Of a stretch of DNA of 64,000 nucleotides, positions 34,988-43,660 are shown one piece after another; position 1 is the first letter of the stretch, and each line of letters starts with the position of its first letter. The notes under the pieces were generated by a model. It saw only the letters and a program-made list of their open reading frames with translations. It did no database searches and was not told the DNA's origin. Both the position numbers and the translations under genes were made by a program. The stretch comes from JBGAKG01 sp044224495 (GTDB lineage: Bacteria > Myxococcota_A > Polyangia > Polyangiales > Polyangiaceae): contig JBGAKG010000011.1 in NCBI GenBank assembly GCA_044224495.1, forward strand, positions 1-64,000, in the 5' to 3' direction.

Positions 34988-35974
34988 TCAGGGAAGCGCG
35001 TACTTCGCCTTGAGGTACGCCTGGATGCCGGCCTGATCGGTCGGCGAGAGCGCGCCCTTCACGGCGATCATCTCGGAGATGTCGCCGTTGAGGCGGAAGA
35101 AGGACGCATCGCCGTCGGCGCCGATGCGCACGGCCGTGCCGACGTTGCTCACGTCGTTGCCGCTCGAGGTCGACGTGGCGACCGAGTTCGAGTCGACGCG
35201 GAGATCGAGCTTCGTCCCGACGCGCTGGCCCGCGAAAGCGTGGGCGGCGCCGTTGTTGTAGGCCGTGCCGGTGATCACGAAGTTGCCGGCCGCCGTGCTC
35301 GTCGCGAAGTCGAGCCCGGAGCTCGCCGCGCCGCCGCCGTTCACCGGGATGTTTCCGCTGAGGAACGTGCCCGGGAAGTTCGTGAGGTTTACCTGCTTGG
35401 TGAAGAACACGCCGACGCCACGGAAGTTGCCGTCGCTGGTCGGGTTGTCGAACCGCGCCACCGCGATGATGAAGAAGTCGCCCGTGCCCCACTGCATCGT
35501 GGCGCTGTCGGCGACGACCATCATCTGACCGTTGCCGTTGAAGGGGCCGCGATCGAAGTGCACGGTCGGGAGACCGTTGATGCCGTTGTTCGACGGCGTC
35601 GGCCGGCGGCCTTGGAGCGCCTGCTTCGCGTCGTTCTTCGCCGGGCTCTGGTCGACCCACAGGTCCACGCCACCCTGGTTCGTGCTCACGCCTTTGCCCG
35701 CGTTGAGCCAAAGGACGAGGCCGGGGACGTTGCCGACCTGGAACCCGCCGCCGTCCGTCGTCGTCCCGCCGTCGGTCGGGCCGGAGTCGGTCGTGCCCGA
35801 GTCGGTGCCGGTCCCCGTATCGGTGCCGGTCCCCGTGTCGGTGCCGGTCCCGGTGTCGGTGCCGGTCCCCGTGTCGTTTCCGCCGCTGTCGGGCTGGTCG
35901 ATCGTGATGGTGTCCTCGCCGCCACAGGCTGCAAGGAACACGAACGCCGCCAAGCCGAAGTAAGACCTGTTCAT
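34988..35974 (-). CDS. Lipoprotein with LamG/concanavalin-like domain
   Basis: A 328-residue protein; the ATG at 35974 starts a lipoprotein signal (MNRSYFGLAAFVFLAAC). Residues about 34-75 are a Thr/Gly/Asp linker made of GTGTDT repeats. The rest has the LamG_3-type order (VPGLVLWLNAGKGV, VDLWVDQSPAKNDA, LPTVHFDRGPFN, FFIIAVARFDNP, VRIGADGDASFFRLNGDISE) typical of concanavalin A-like sugar- or protein-binding jelly rolls. It converges with the inhibitor gene with a 3-base gap. Surface binding is inferred. Confidence 0.78.
   Translation of the reverse strand: MNRSYFGLAAFVFLAACGGEDTITIDQPDSGGNDTGTGTDTGTGTDTGTGTDTGTGTDSGTTDSGPTDGGTTTDGGGFQVGNVPGLVLWLNAGKGVSTNQGGVDLWVDQSPAKNDAKQALQGRRPTPSNNGINGLPTVHFDRGPFNGNGQMMVVADSATMQWGTGDFFIIAVARFDNPTSDGNFRGVGVFFTKQVNLTNFPGTFLSGNIPVNGGGAASSGLDFATSTAAGNFVITGTAYNNGAAHAFAGQRVGTKLDLRVDSNSVATSTSSGNDVSNVGTAVRIGADGDASFFRLNGDISEMIAVKGALSPTDQAGIQAYLKAKYALP
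35801..35872 (-). repeat. 18-bp tandem repeats encoding the GTGTDT linker
   Basis: Four 18-base units (plus-strand form GTCGGTGCCGGTCCCCGT) at 35801-35818, 35819-35836, 35837-35854 and 35855-35872, differing at one or two bases, encode the lipoprotein's Thr/Gly/Asp linker. They keep the frame, so length changes would be tolerated. Confidence 0.88.
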
Positions 35975-36167
35975 GGGTGACGCCTCCGCGCGGTCAGCTC
36001 GAGCACGTGTCGTGCCGTGCGAGGATTTCCGCGGTTCTCGCACCCGAGCAGTATCACCGACCGGAAACTCGGTTGCGAGCCTCGCAAACGTTGCGGACCC
36101 AGAAACGTCGGAGGATGTGGGGGTCAGCCCGTCCGTGTATGCTGCGCACGCATTCGTTTCTTCCTCG

Positions 36168-36241
36168 GCGCTCGTAGCTCAGCTGGATAGAGCAGCGGCC
36201 TTCTAAGCCGCCGGTCGGTGGTTCGATTCCACCCGGGCGCG
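36168..36241 (+). tRNA. tRNA-Arg (anticodon TCT)
   Basis: A full cloverleaf. Acceptor GCGCTCG (36168-36174) pairs with CGGGCGC (36234-36240), one G-U. The D arm is TAGCTCAGCTGGATAGAGCA. Anticodon stem GCGGC/GCCGC encloses loop CTTCTAA, with anticodon TCT at 36202-36204. The T arm is GGTGG-TTCGATT-CCACC (36217-36233). Discriminator G36241 is followed by CCC, so a full CCA is not encoded. It reads AGA codons, which are rare in this GC-rich sequence. Confidence 0.95.
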
Positions 36242-36266
36242 CCCGAAAGAACTCGGTGCTCGGCTG

Positions 36267-36713
36267 TCAGTTCCCGAGCCCACCGAGGAGCGAGAGGCAC
36301 GCGTCGCCGCACTTCGACGTGACGCACTGGAACGCGGAGAACGCCCCCGCGAGGCCCGCCAAGTTCCCCTGCGCGCAGTCGCTCAGGCACTTCGGATCGA
36401 GACCGCCGCCCTGGAGGCACTTCTGCGCCGCGCACTGGAGGATCGAGCGGCACGCCGTGTCCTGGATGCACGTCGCGATCTTCTGTCCGCACTGCTGGGC
36501 GAGACACTGTCCGCAGTTGATGATCGGGTTCACGTCGGCGCGTGCGTCGACGGCGGCATCACCGGCACCGTCGCGCGCGCCGTCGATGGCGCCGTCGACC
36601 TGTCCCACATCGGTACTGGCGTCGCCGTAGGGCTGGTCGTCGAGAGGCCCGCGGCTACCGCAGGCGATCGCGATGGGAAGGACGGCGGCGATGGCGACGG
36701 CAGCGCGACGCAT
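36267..36713 (-). CDS. Small Cys-rich lipoprotein
   Basis: A 148-residue protein; the ATG at 36713 gives signal MRRAAVAIAAVLPIAIAC. A longer upstream frame adds unrelated sequence. An Asp/Gly/Ala linker is followed by a domain with about ten cysteines spaced like two or three helix hairpins (NCGQCLAQQCGQKIATC, CRSILQCAAQKC, KCLSDCAQG, QCVTSKCGDACLSLL). This is a common myxobacterial surface-lipoprotein design with unknown function. It lies just after the tRNA on the opposite strand. Confidence 0.72.
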   Translation of the reverse strand: MRRAAVAIAAVLPIAIACGSRGPLDDQPYGDASTDVGQVDGAIDGARDGAGDAAVDARADVNPIINCGQCLAQQCGQKIATCIQDTACRSILQCAAQKCLQGGGLDPKCLSDCAQGNLAGLAGAFSAFQCVTSKCGDACLSLLGGLGN

Positions 36714-36732
36714 GTCGCGTATGTATCTCAAT

Positions 36733-37656
36733 TCACGCGCGGAGCGAGGAAGACCGCTTTGCGCGGAATTTTCCGGGTGCGCGCAGACCCTCGAGCACGA
36801 GCTTGGCGGCGCGCCCGAGCGCCGGCCCGGGGCGACGGTACGCATGCGGCGCGAGCTCGTGCCGGTGCCCCCGCACGAACGCGACCTTCACGAGCGTGCC
36901 GCGGCGCAGGTCGTCGCGCGCCAGGTACTCGGGCAGCCAGCCGTAGCCCATGCCGGCCAAGATGGCCTCGCGCTTTCCGTGGAAGTCGTTGAGGTGCACG
37001 CTGATCGGCAAGCCCGACGTCGGGAGCCGGAGGCGCGGGTCCGAGCCCCGCACCGCGAGGAGCGCGTGCTTCGCCAGCTCGGCCTCGTCGGCGGCGCGCA
37101 CGCGCGCGAGCGGATGGTCGCGCCGCACGACGAGCCAGATCGCGAGCGGCGGCAGCTTCGTCCCGACGAGGGTGGCCTCGCGCGGAGGCAGCACCGAGAT
37201 CATGAGGTCGGCCGCGCGCGCGAGGAACCCGTCCTCCACGCCGGCGAGGAACTCGGCGACGACCTCGACCTTGGTCGACGCGCCGCGCTCGGCGAGCGCG
37301 CGCACCTGCGCGAGGATCGCCGACGACGGGAAGATGCCGTCGAAGACGACGCGGAGCGACGGCTCCCACCCCGTTCGGATGGCGTGACACTCCGCCGACA
37401 GCTCCTCCGCCGCCGCCAGCATGCGCCGGCAAGCGACGAGCACGCGCTCGCCAGCGGTCGTGAGCCGCACCCGATACCCGGAGCGGTCGAGCAGCACGAG
37501 GTCGGTCTCCGCCTCGAGGCGGGCGAGCGCGTAGACCAACGCACCGTGGCCCTTGCCGAGCGCAGCGCCCGCGCGCGCGAGGGTCCCGTGACGGGCGAGC
37601 GCGTCGAGCGCACGAGCTTGCTCGAGGGTGACCGACATTGTCGAAGATTTTGACAT
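36733..37656 (-). CDS. LysR-family transcriptional regulator
   Basis: A 307-residue regulator: a winged helix-turn-helix at about residues 8-66 (TLEQARALDALARHGTLARA, LVYALARLEAETDLVLLDRS) and a periplasmic-binding-like effector domain (about 95-300). The ATG at 37656 has GAGGA just upstream; codon 7 (37638) is an alternative. It is divergent from hmgA with a 55-base gap, the usual place of a LysR regulator of its neighbour, so it probably senses a tyrosine- or homogentisate-pathway compound. The effector is not known. Confidence 0.88.
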   Translation of the reverse strand: MSKSSTMSVTLEQARALDALARHGTLARAGAALGKGHGALVYALARLEAETDLVLLDRSGYRVRLTTAGERVLVACRRMLAAAEELSAECHAIRTGWEPSLRVVFDGIFPSSAILAQVRALAERGASTKVEVVAEFLAGVEDGFLARAADLMISVLPPREATLVGTKLPPLAIWLVVRRDHPLARVRAADEAELAKHALLAVRGSDPRLRLPTSGLPISVHLNDFHGKREAILAGMGYGWLPEYLARDDLRRGTLVKVAFVRGHRHELAPHAYRRPGPALGRAAKLVLEGLRAPGKFRAKRSSSLRA

Positions 37657-37711
37657 GGATCCTCGAACTATTGCGAAAGATTGGGCAGGTGCCGAACGCT
37701 AGGCTCCTCCC
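37657..37711. promoter_or_regulatory. LysR-hmgA divergent control region
   Basis: This 55-base gap and the first LysR codons hold TGTC-N8-GACA (37640-37655) and two related elements, TCGAAGATT (37641-37649) and GCGAAAGATT (about 37673-37682), roughly three helical turns apart. LysR regulators bind T-N11-A sites of this kind. Which element is bound is inference. Confidence 0.4.
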
Positions 37712-38812
37712 ATGGACATCCCCTACGTTCGCGGGCGCGTCGCGACCCAGGCCCACGTCGGTCTCCCCGAGGGAACCGTCGAAGAGGAGTACGGGCGGAA
37801 CGGCTTCTTCGGCCGTTATGCCCACCTCTATCGGAAGGAAGCGCCCGTCCGCTGGACGCGGATCGAAGGTCCGCTGAAGCCGCGTGCCTTCGACGTCGCG
37901 CGACTCCCGCGGACGAACGAGATGAACCGGCGCCCGATCCTCGGCAACGACGACGTGCGCGTCTCGGTGGCGACGGTGATGGAGCCGATGGCCGCGTTCT
38001 TCCGCAACGCGGACGCCGACGAGGTCTTCTTCGTCCACGAGGGCGCCGGCCGGCTCGAGACCGACTTCGGCCCGCTCGCGTACGAGCCCGGGGACTACCT
38101 GCTGCTCCCGCGCGGGACGGTGTACCGCTTCGCGCCCACGTCGGCGTCGTGGATGCTCGCGGTCGAAGCGTTCAGCGAGATCCGCTTCCCCGACAAGGGG
38201 ATGCTCGGTCAGCACGCGCTCTTCGATCCGGCCGTGATCCGCGTGCCCACGCCCGAGGACTCGTCGGCGAAGCCCGACGCGCGCGGCGAGTACGAGCTCG
38301 ACATCTTGCACCGGGGCCAGCTCACCAAGGTCTGGTACCCCTTCTGCCCGATCAACACGGTCGGCTGGAAGGGCACGACGAGCGCTGCGCAGCTCAACGT
38401 GCGCGACATCCGCCCGGTGCTCTCCGACCGCTACCACGTGCCGCCGAGCGCCCACACGACGTTCGTGATGGACCGCGCCGTCATCTGCACGTTCGCGCCG
38501 CGCCCGCTCGAGAACGGCGACCCGGACGCGCTGAAGGTGCCCTTCTACCACTCGAACATCGACTTCGACGAGGTGCTCTTCTACCACGCGGGCGAGTTCT
38601 TCAGCCGCAAGGGCATCGGCCCCGGCATGCTCACCTTCCACCCGCAAGGCATCCACCATGGGCCGCAGCCCGGCGCCGAGGCGCGCGCGAAGAGCGCCGC
38701 ACGGACGGAAGAGGTCGCGGTGATGATCGACACGCGGCGCCCGCTGGACGTGCTCGCACCGATCGAGCCGTCGGAGATCGAGGGCTACTGGAAGAGCTGG
38801 AAAGGAACCTGA
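37712..38812 (+). CDS. hmgA: Homogentisate 1,2-dioxygenase
   Basis: A 366-residue non-heme iron enzyme that opens the ring of homogentisate to maleylacetoacetate in tyrosine/phenylalanine breakdown. It has the cupin-like block EVFFVHEGAGRLETDFG and, in the C-terminal half, the metal-site pattern FYHSNIDFDEVLFYH then HPQGIHHGP. At 366 residues it is the shorter bacterial type, compared with about 440 for the human enzyme. It is followed after 1 base by the enzyme that makes its substrate (hpd) and faces a LysR gene. The next pathway steps (isomerase, hydrolase) are not in the window. Confidence 0.93.
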   Translation: MDIPYVRGRVATQAHVGLPEGTVEEEYGRNGFFGRYAHLYRKEAPVRWTRIEGPLKPRAFDVARLPRTNEMNRRPILGNDDVRVSVATVMEPMAAFFRNADADEVFFVHEGAGRLETDFGPLAYEPGDYLLLPRGTVYRFAPTSASWMLAVEAFSEIRFPDKGMLGQHALFDPAVIRVPTPEDSSAKPDARGEYELDILHRGQLTKVWYPFCPINTVGWKGTTSAAQLNVRDIRPVLSDRYHVPPSAHTTFVMDRAVICTFAPRPLENGDPDALKVPFYHSNIDFDEVLFYHAGEFFSRKGIGPGMLTFHPQGIHHGPQPGAEARAKSAARTEEVAVMIDTRRPLDVLAPIEPSEIEGYWKSWKGT

Positions 38813-38813
38813 G

Positions 38814-39872
38814 ATGACGATGCAGAACCCGATCGAGATCCGCGGCATCGAATTCGTGGAGTTCGCCTCGCACGATCCCGACGCGCTTCATCGACTGTTC
38901 CTCGAGTTCGGCTTCTCGCGCGTGATGCGCCATGCCGAGCGGCCCATCGATCTGTACGTTCAAGGCGAGATCCACTTCCTGCTCAACCGCGACCCGCGGT
39001 CGTTCGCCGCGAGCTTCGAGCAGGCACACGGCCCGTGCATCACGTCGATGGGCTGGAAGACGGCGCTCCCGCCGATCGACGCGGCGCGCCTCGCCACCGA
39101 GCGCGGCGCGACCCCGATGAAGGGCGACTATCGCCTCGACCACGACGTGCTCCCCGGCATCCGTGGCATCGGCGACAGCATCGTCTACCTCGTGCCGGCG
39201 AGCGGCCCCGGGACGGGGCGCGAGCTCTGGGCGCGGATGGGCTTCCGCCCGCTCGAGAACCCCGACGTCGTGAAGGAGAAGGGCTTCCGCGCGATCGACC
39301 ACCTCACGAACAACGTGTTCAAGGGGACGATGGCGCGCACGGCCGCCTTCTACAAGGAGGTCTTCGGCTTCACCGAGGTGCGCTACTTCGACATCCGCGG
39401 CGCGAAGACGGGGCTCACCTCGTACGCGCTCCGCTCGCCGGACGGGAGCTTCTGCATCCCGATCAACGAGGGCACCGAGGCGAAGTCGCAGATCAACGAG
39501 TACCTCGAGGAGTACCGCGGCCCGGGCGTGCAGCACCTCGCGTTCCTGACCGACGACATCCTCGCGTCGCTCGCGGCGCTCGAAGGCACGAAGTCGATCT
39601 CGTTCCTCGACATCGACGACGAGTACTACGCGGACGTCTTCGCCAAGCACCCGAGCGTGACGGAAGACCACGCCGAGATCCGCAGGCGCAACGTGCTCGT
39701 GGACGGCGACGAGAAGGGCTACCTCCTCCAGATCTTCACGAAGAACCTGGTCGGGCCGATCTTCATCGAGATCATCCAGCGCCACAACCACCTGTCCTTC
39801 GGCGAAGGCAACTTCGGGGCGCTGTTCCGCTCGATCGAGCGCGACCAGGAGAAGCGCGGCTACCTCGCGTGA
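38814..39872 (+). CDS. hpd: 4-hydroxyphenylpyruvate dioxygenase
   Basis: A 352-residue Fe(II) enzyme that converts 4-hydroxyphenylpyruvate to homogentisate. It has two vicinal-oxygen-chelate modules. Iron ligands are expected in AIDHLTNNVF (His), GVQHLAFLTDD (His) and GPIFIEIIQRH (Glu), all present; the C-terminal GNFGALFRSIERDQEKRG is a strong family signature. It directly follows hmgA, so two consecutive tyrosine-catabolism steps are co-expressed. Confidence 0.96.
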   Translation: MTMQNPIEIRGIEFVEFASHDPDALHRLFLEFGFSRVMRHAERPIDLYVQGEIHFLLNRDPRSFAASFEQAHGPCITSMGWKTALPPIDAARLATERGATPMKGDYRLDHDVLPGIRGIGDSIVYLVPASGPGTGRELWARMGFRPLENPDVVKEKGFRAIDHLTNNVFKGTMARTAAFYKEVFGFTEVRYFDIRGAKTGLTSYALRSPDGSFCIPINEGTEAKSQINEYLEEYRGPGVQHLAFLTDDILASLAALEGTKSISFLDIDDEYYADVFAKHPSVTEDHAEIRRRNVLVDGDEKGYLLQIFTKNLVGPIFIEIIQRHNHLSFGEGNFGALFRSIERDQEKRGYLA

Positions 39873-39889
39873 GCTGATATCGTCGGGGG

Positions 39890-40282
39890 GTGACCGACGT
39901 CCATTACGTCCTCGCCTCGGCTGGGCTCGCCTGGCTCATGATCATGACGTCGTCCTCCCTTCGCTTGAAGGAGTGGACGCTCGCCGGCATGCGCCTCGGG
40001 TTCAGCAACCGAGAGAGCGTGCCCGAGCCGACGCCCATCGCCGGGCGCGCGGACCGGGCGGCGAAGAACATGCTCGAGAACATGGTGCTCTTCATCGCCG
40101 TGTTCGCCGCCGCGCGCGCGGCCGGGAAGAGCGACACGACCGGGCCCGCGGTCTTCTTCTTCGCGCGCCTCGCGTACTGGCTCGTGTACCTCGCGGGGAT
40201 CCCCTACCTGCGGACGGCGCTGTGGCTCGCGGGCGTCGTGGGGATCCTGCTCCTCGGGGCGGCGGCGGTGGGCGTTCGATGA
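39890..40282 (+). CDS. MAPEG-family membrane protein
   Basis: A 130-residue four-TM protein started by GTG. It has the MAPEG signature RADRAAKNMLENMVLF (R-x-x-R-A-x-x-N-x-x-E-N) after TM1; TM segments are near 7-25, 60-80, 86-104 and 108-127. MAPEG proteins include membrane glutathione transferases and related enzymes of lipid or xenobiotic metabolism; the bacterial substrate is unknown. It starts 17 bases after hpd and overlaps the following GH5 gene (ATGA). Confidence 0.85.
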   Translation: MTDVHYVLASAGLAWLMIMTSSSLRLKEWTLAGMRLGFSNRESVPEPTPIAGRADRAAKNMLENMVLFIAVFAAARAAGKSDTTGPAVFFFARLAYWLVYLAGIPYLRTALWLAGVVGILLLGAAAVGVR

Positions 40283-41706
40283 GGCGCCCGCTCGCCGCGA
40301 TGGGCCTCGCGCTCGCGTTCGCGTGCGGGAGCGATCCTCCGGCGACCCCGGCGGGAACGCCGCGCACCGATCCCGACGCGATCCACGTCGACGGCCTCGC
40401 GCTCCGCGACGGCCGCGGGCGGCAGGTGCTGTTCCGCGGCGCGAACGCCAAGGTCGACGGGATCTTCGACGTCTCGTTCGACGACGGGCGCAAGCCCAAC
40501 TACGTCTTCGAGTCCTTCGACGCGGCGGCGGCCACGCGCTTCGAACAGCTCGGCCTGAACGTCCTCCGGCTCCCGATCGATTGGAGCGCGCTCGAGCCGA
40601 AGCCCGGCGTGCACCCGGCGGCGTTCTTCGCCAAGCTCGACGCCGTGCTCGATCTGGCGAAGGCGCACCACTTCTGGGTGCTGCTCGACATGCACCAGGA
40701 CGCGTACTCGAAGGAGATCGGCGAGGACGGAGCGCCGCTCTGGGCGATCACGCCTCCCCCGGCGAAGCTGCTGGAGGGGCCGAGCGACGACTCGCGCCGC
40801 ACCTCGGCCGAGGTGCTCACCGCCGGCTTCAATTTCTTCGACGACCAGCCCGCGAGCGACGGGCGATCGTTGCAGGATGCATTCACCCAGGCGGTGGTCG
40901 CGATCGCGGAGCACGTGCGCGGGCGCCCCGAGGTGCTGGGCTACGAAGCGTTCAACGAGCCGGTCGTGCTGTCGCAGCCGAAGCTCGATGCGTTCCATCG
41001 GAAGCTCGCCGACGCCGTCCATCGCGTCGACCGCGATGCCCCCATCCTGTTCGAGCCGATCGCGACGCGGAACCAGAACGATCGCGCGGTGGTGACGAAC
41101 GAGCCTTGGAGCGCAGGGCCCGGCGTCTATGCGCCGCACGTCTACACCGGCTGGTTCTCCATCCCGTCGCAGAACGGCTGGGAGTCGGAGGACCCGAAGG
41201 TGCTCGAGCCGAGCATGACGCTCGCGGATGCCGAGGCGAAGGCGTGGAAGACGCCGCTCTTCGTCACCGAGTTCGGGTGCGACCAGTCGATCCCGCGCGG
41301 ACCGAAGTGGCTCGCGGCGGAGCTCGATCTGCAGGACCGGTTCCTGGCGTCGAGCACCGCGTGGATCTGGGAGGAGAAGGGAACGTGGGCCGCGGTCGAC
41401 GCCAATCGCCAGGAGCGGCCCGCCACGGTCCGCGTGCTCGCGCGCCCGTACCCGCGCGCGATCGCAGGCGATCTCGTAGCGATCGAGCGCCCGGACGCGA
41501 ACGGGCTGCGGGTTCGCTACCGCGCGACGGCGGCCTCGGCCGCGCTCGAGAACGAGCTGTCGGTCGCGGACGATCTGTTTGTAGATTACACGGTCACATG
41601 TGACGGAGCGGCCGTGACGCCCAAGAAGAGCCCTGGTCGCGCCGCGTTCGCGTGCCCCGGCGGGGCCGGCGAGCACGTCCTCGTGCTGAGCGGGACGCCG
41701 CGGTGA
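40279..41706 (+). CDS. GH5-family glycoside hydrolase, lipoprotein (endoglycoceramidase-like)
   Basis: A 475-residue lipoprotein; signal MRRPLAAMGLALAFAC (Cys16). A TIM-barrel follows with GH5 features: VLFRGANAKVDGIFDV, NVLRLPIDWSALEPKPG, LLDMHQDAYSKEIGEDGAP, acid/base Glu227 in YEAFNEP and nucleophile Glu331 in FVTEFG. The DMHQDxYS block and a C-terminal beta domain are typical of the endoglycoceramidase/endoglucosidase branch, which cleaves glycolipid headgroups; plain cellulase activity is less likely. Overlaps at both ends (ATGA, GTGA) tie it to its neighbours. Confidence 0.85.
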   Translation: MRRPLAAMGLALAFACGSDPPATPAGTPRTDPDAIHVDGLALRDGRGRQVLFRGANAKVDGIFDVSFDDGRKPNYVFESFDAAAATRFEQLGLNVLRLPIDWSALEPKPGVHPAAFFAKLDAVLDLAKAHHFWVLLDMHQDAYSKEIGEDGAPLWAITPPPAKLLEGPSDDSRRTSAEVLTAGFNFFDDQPASDGRSLQDAFTQAVVAIAEHVRGRPEVLGYEAFNEPVVLSQPKLDAFHRKLADAVHRVDRDAPILFEPIATRNQNDRAVVTNEPWSAGPGVYAPHVYTGWFSIPSQNGWESEDPKVLEPSMTLADAEAKAWKTPLFVTEFGCDQSIPRGPKWLAAELDLQDRFLASSTAWIWEEKGTWAAVDANRQERPATVRVLARPYPRAIAGDLVAIERPDANGLRVRYRATAASAALENELSVADDLFVDYTVTCDGAAVTPKKSPGRAAFACPGGAGEHVLVLSGTPR

Positions 41707-43046
41707 AGGCCGCGCTCCGCTCGCTCGCGCTCGTCGTCGCTCTCGGGTGCGGCTCCGGAGCGACCGCGACGCCACCCGCCGCGGACGCGGGGAGCGAGGC
41801 GGGCGCGATCGACGGCGCCGCGAGCGTGGACGGCGCGGCGTCCACCGACGCGGCGAGCGACGCCGGAGCGATCCCGAGCTTCGTGCTCGTGACCGATCGT
41901 CACCGCTTCGATCCGGGGAAGATGTTCGGCGGGTGGGGCCCGCACCTCGGGCACGCGCTGGTCGCTGCGAGCGGCGATGCGTGGTTCGTCGACGACGTCT
42001 GTTCGCAGACGCCGAACCAGCCCGACACCTGCGACGTCCTGCACGACCGCGAGCTCGGCTACTTCCGGCGCGAGGCCGGTGTCTGGAAGGAGATCACGCG
42101 CCAGGCGCTCCCGGGCGACGTGCAGCAGAACACCGGGACGGTGCTGCTCGCGAACGGGACGACGCTGGCGACCTTCGGGATCGACGTCGCGGGACATCGG
42201 CTCGTCGAGTGCACGCTCGACGTCGGGACGCTCGCGAAGAGCTGCACCCAGCTCTCGTTCGTGCTCGGAGCGGCGGCGAACTACGTCGGCGCGGCCGTCT
42301 CGCCTTCGAAAGCCGTCGTCGTGTGGTGGACGGAGGTGAAGGACGGCGGGGGCGGGACGTTTCAGTACGTCGTCGACTACGGCGGCGGCTGGAACGGGCC
42401 CCGCTCGGACTTGGCTGCAGGATACAACGATTCCTCCTACGCTCACGTGACGTTCGGGGCGGGCGGCGTGGCGACGGCGATGACCTGGCACGTGCAGCTC
42501 GTCTCGGGGCTCGCGCCCAACTGGTCCTTCCTCGGGGCGGTCGGGACGTCGAGCCTGGCCACGACGGACGCGGTCGCGTTCCAGAACGCGCTCGCGCCAC
42601 CGACGAGCGACGCGATCGTCTCGACGAACGACGTGCTGACCGATCCGGCCACTGGGGACGTGCACCTCTTCGCGCGGACGAACGCGGGCCTCGCGAGCTA
42701 TCACCACCTGCCGAGCGGCGGCGCGTGGAGCGGCTCGCTCTTCACGTTGCCCGCGTATCGGGCGCGGCTCACGCTGGTCGGAGACGCGCTCGTGCTCGCG
42801 TACGGGAAGGCGGGTGCGCTCGGAGTGCGCGTCGCGCGGCCGGCGGATCGGAAGGCGAAGACGCCGATCGCGTGGGGAGCGCTCGCGGAGACGAGCGTCC
42901 CGCTGCCGACGGGGTTCGGGGACGTGTACGCGATCTACCCGGTGGCGCCGATGTACCAAAACGGTACGATCGACCGGATCGAGCTCGCCGTGGTGGGAAG
43001 CGGGGCGGAGAACCGGGTGTACGGTCTGAGCATGCCGGTGCCGTAG
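41703..43046 (+). CDS. Large lipoprotein, beta-propeller-like
   Basis: A 447-residue protein started by GTG (41703), overlapping the GH5 stop by 4 bases. Signal MKAALRSLALVVALGC (Cys16), then an Ala/Asp-rich linker (SVDGAASTDAASDAG). The remainder has repeated short beta blades (LVAASGDAWFVDDV, GTVLLANGTTLATFGI, VLTDPATGDVHLFARTNA) reminiscent of a propeller. No catalytic motif is recognised. It ends the hmgA-to-lipoprotein plus-strand run; co-expression with the GH5 protein suggests a shared outer-surface task. Confidence 0.7.
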   Translation: MKAALRSLALVVALGCGSGATATPPAADAGSEAGAIDGAASVDGAASTDAASDAGAIPSFVLVTDRHRFDPGKMFGGWGPHLGHALVAASGDAWFVDDVCSQTPNQPDTCDVLHDRELGYFRREAGVWKEITRQALPGDVQQNTGTVLLANGTTLATFGIDVAGHRLVECTLDVGTLAKSCTQLSFVLGAAANYVGAAVSPSKAVVVWWTEVKDGGGGTFQYVVDYGGGWNGPRSDLAAGYNDSSYAHVTFGAGGVATAMTWHVQLVSGLAPNWSFLGAVGTSSLATTDAVAFQNALAPPTSDAIVSTNDVLTDPATGDVHLFARTNAGLASYHHLPSGGAWSGSLFTLPAYRARLTLVGDALVLAYGKAGALGVRVARPADRKAKTPIAWGALAETSVPLPTGFGDVYAIYPVAPMYQNGTIDRIELAVVGSGAENRVYGLSMPVP

Positions 43047-43073
43047 GCGGCGTGCGCTCGTGCCCGCGAGGGG

Positions 43074-43646
43074 TCACTGCGTCAGCGCCGGCAGAACCTC
43101 GGGGCTCAGCAGGTGGCGCTCGAGACAGCTCGGATCCGTGTCGTGCTCGACGCAACGGTCCCCGGCGAAGCTAGCGAGATGGTTCCGGTCGCAGGTGTCG
43201 GGGAGCCGGGCCACCAAGCGGGCTTCGTACGCATCGCGGAGGAACATGCACACGTTGCGCTCGGCGCAGTTCGTCAGCGTGACCCGCTGCTCCACGCCGT
43301 CTTCGAATCGAGCGCGGAGCGTCACCGAGCTTCCGTCGAGGACCCCCGAATCGACGATTTCGCGCTGGGCGCGCGCATCGGGGAACACCGCCCAGCGCTC
43401 GAGGAGCTCGCGCGCCTTCGCCAGATCAGCGCCGTAGATCCAAGTCGCCGGGACCGGCCGCTGGAGCGCGAAGTCCTCCTCGATGATGAGGGCATCGAGC
43501 GGCGCGCGCAGCCGAACCGGCGTCGGCAACGCGTCGTGGCGGACCGCGCACCGGCCGTTCGAAGGCGGGCGAAGCTCCCGGAGCGGTGCGCGCGGAGCGA
43601 CGCAACCGAGGAGCAACGCGGCGGCCAAACCCGCTCGTGCTCGCAC
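43074..43646 (-). CDS. Putative lipoprotein of unknown function
   Basis: A 190-residue protein. The start is taken as GTG at 43646 because it yields VRARAGLAAALLLGC, a short lipoprotein signal, 14 bases after the stop of the OmpA-family gene. The mature domain has about six further cysteines (GRCAVRH, LTNCAERNVCMFL, LPDTCDRNH, GDRCVEHDTDPSCLERH). No family is recognised. It was probably co-transcribed with the OmpA/TSP3 gene. Confidence 0.65.
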   Translation of the reverse strand: MRARAGLAAALLLGCVAPRAPLRELRPPSNGRCAVRHDALPTPVRLRAPLDALIIEEDFALQRPVPATWIYGADLAKARELLERWAVFPDARAQREIVDSGVLDGSSVTLRARFEDGVEQRVTLTNCAERNVCMFLRDAYEARLVARLPDTCDRNHLASFAGDRCVEHDTDPSCLERHLLSPEVLPALTQ

Positions 43647-43660
43647 CGCTCCGCTCCGCG

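Noticed and set aside
36168..36266. Integration site at tRNA-Arg
   Set aside because: tRNA genes are common insertion targets, but no integrase or repeated tRNA 3' end is visible nearby.
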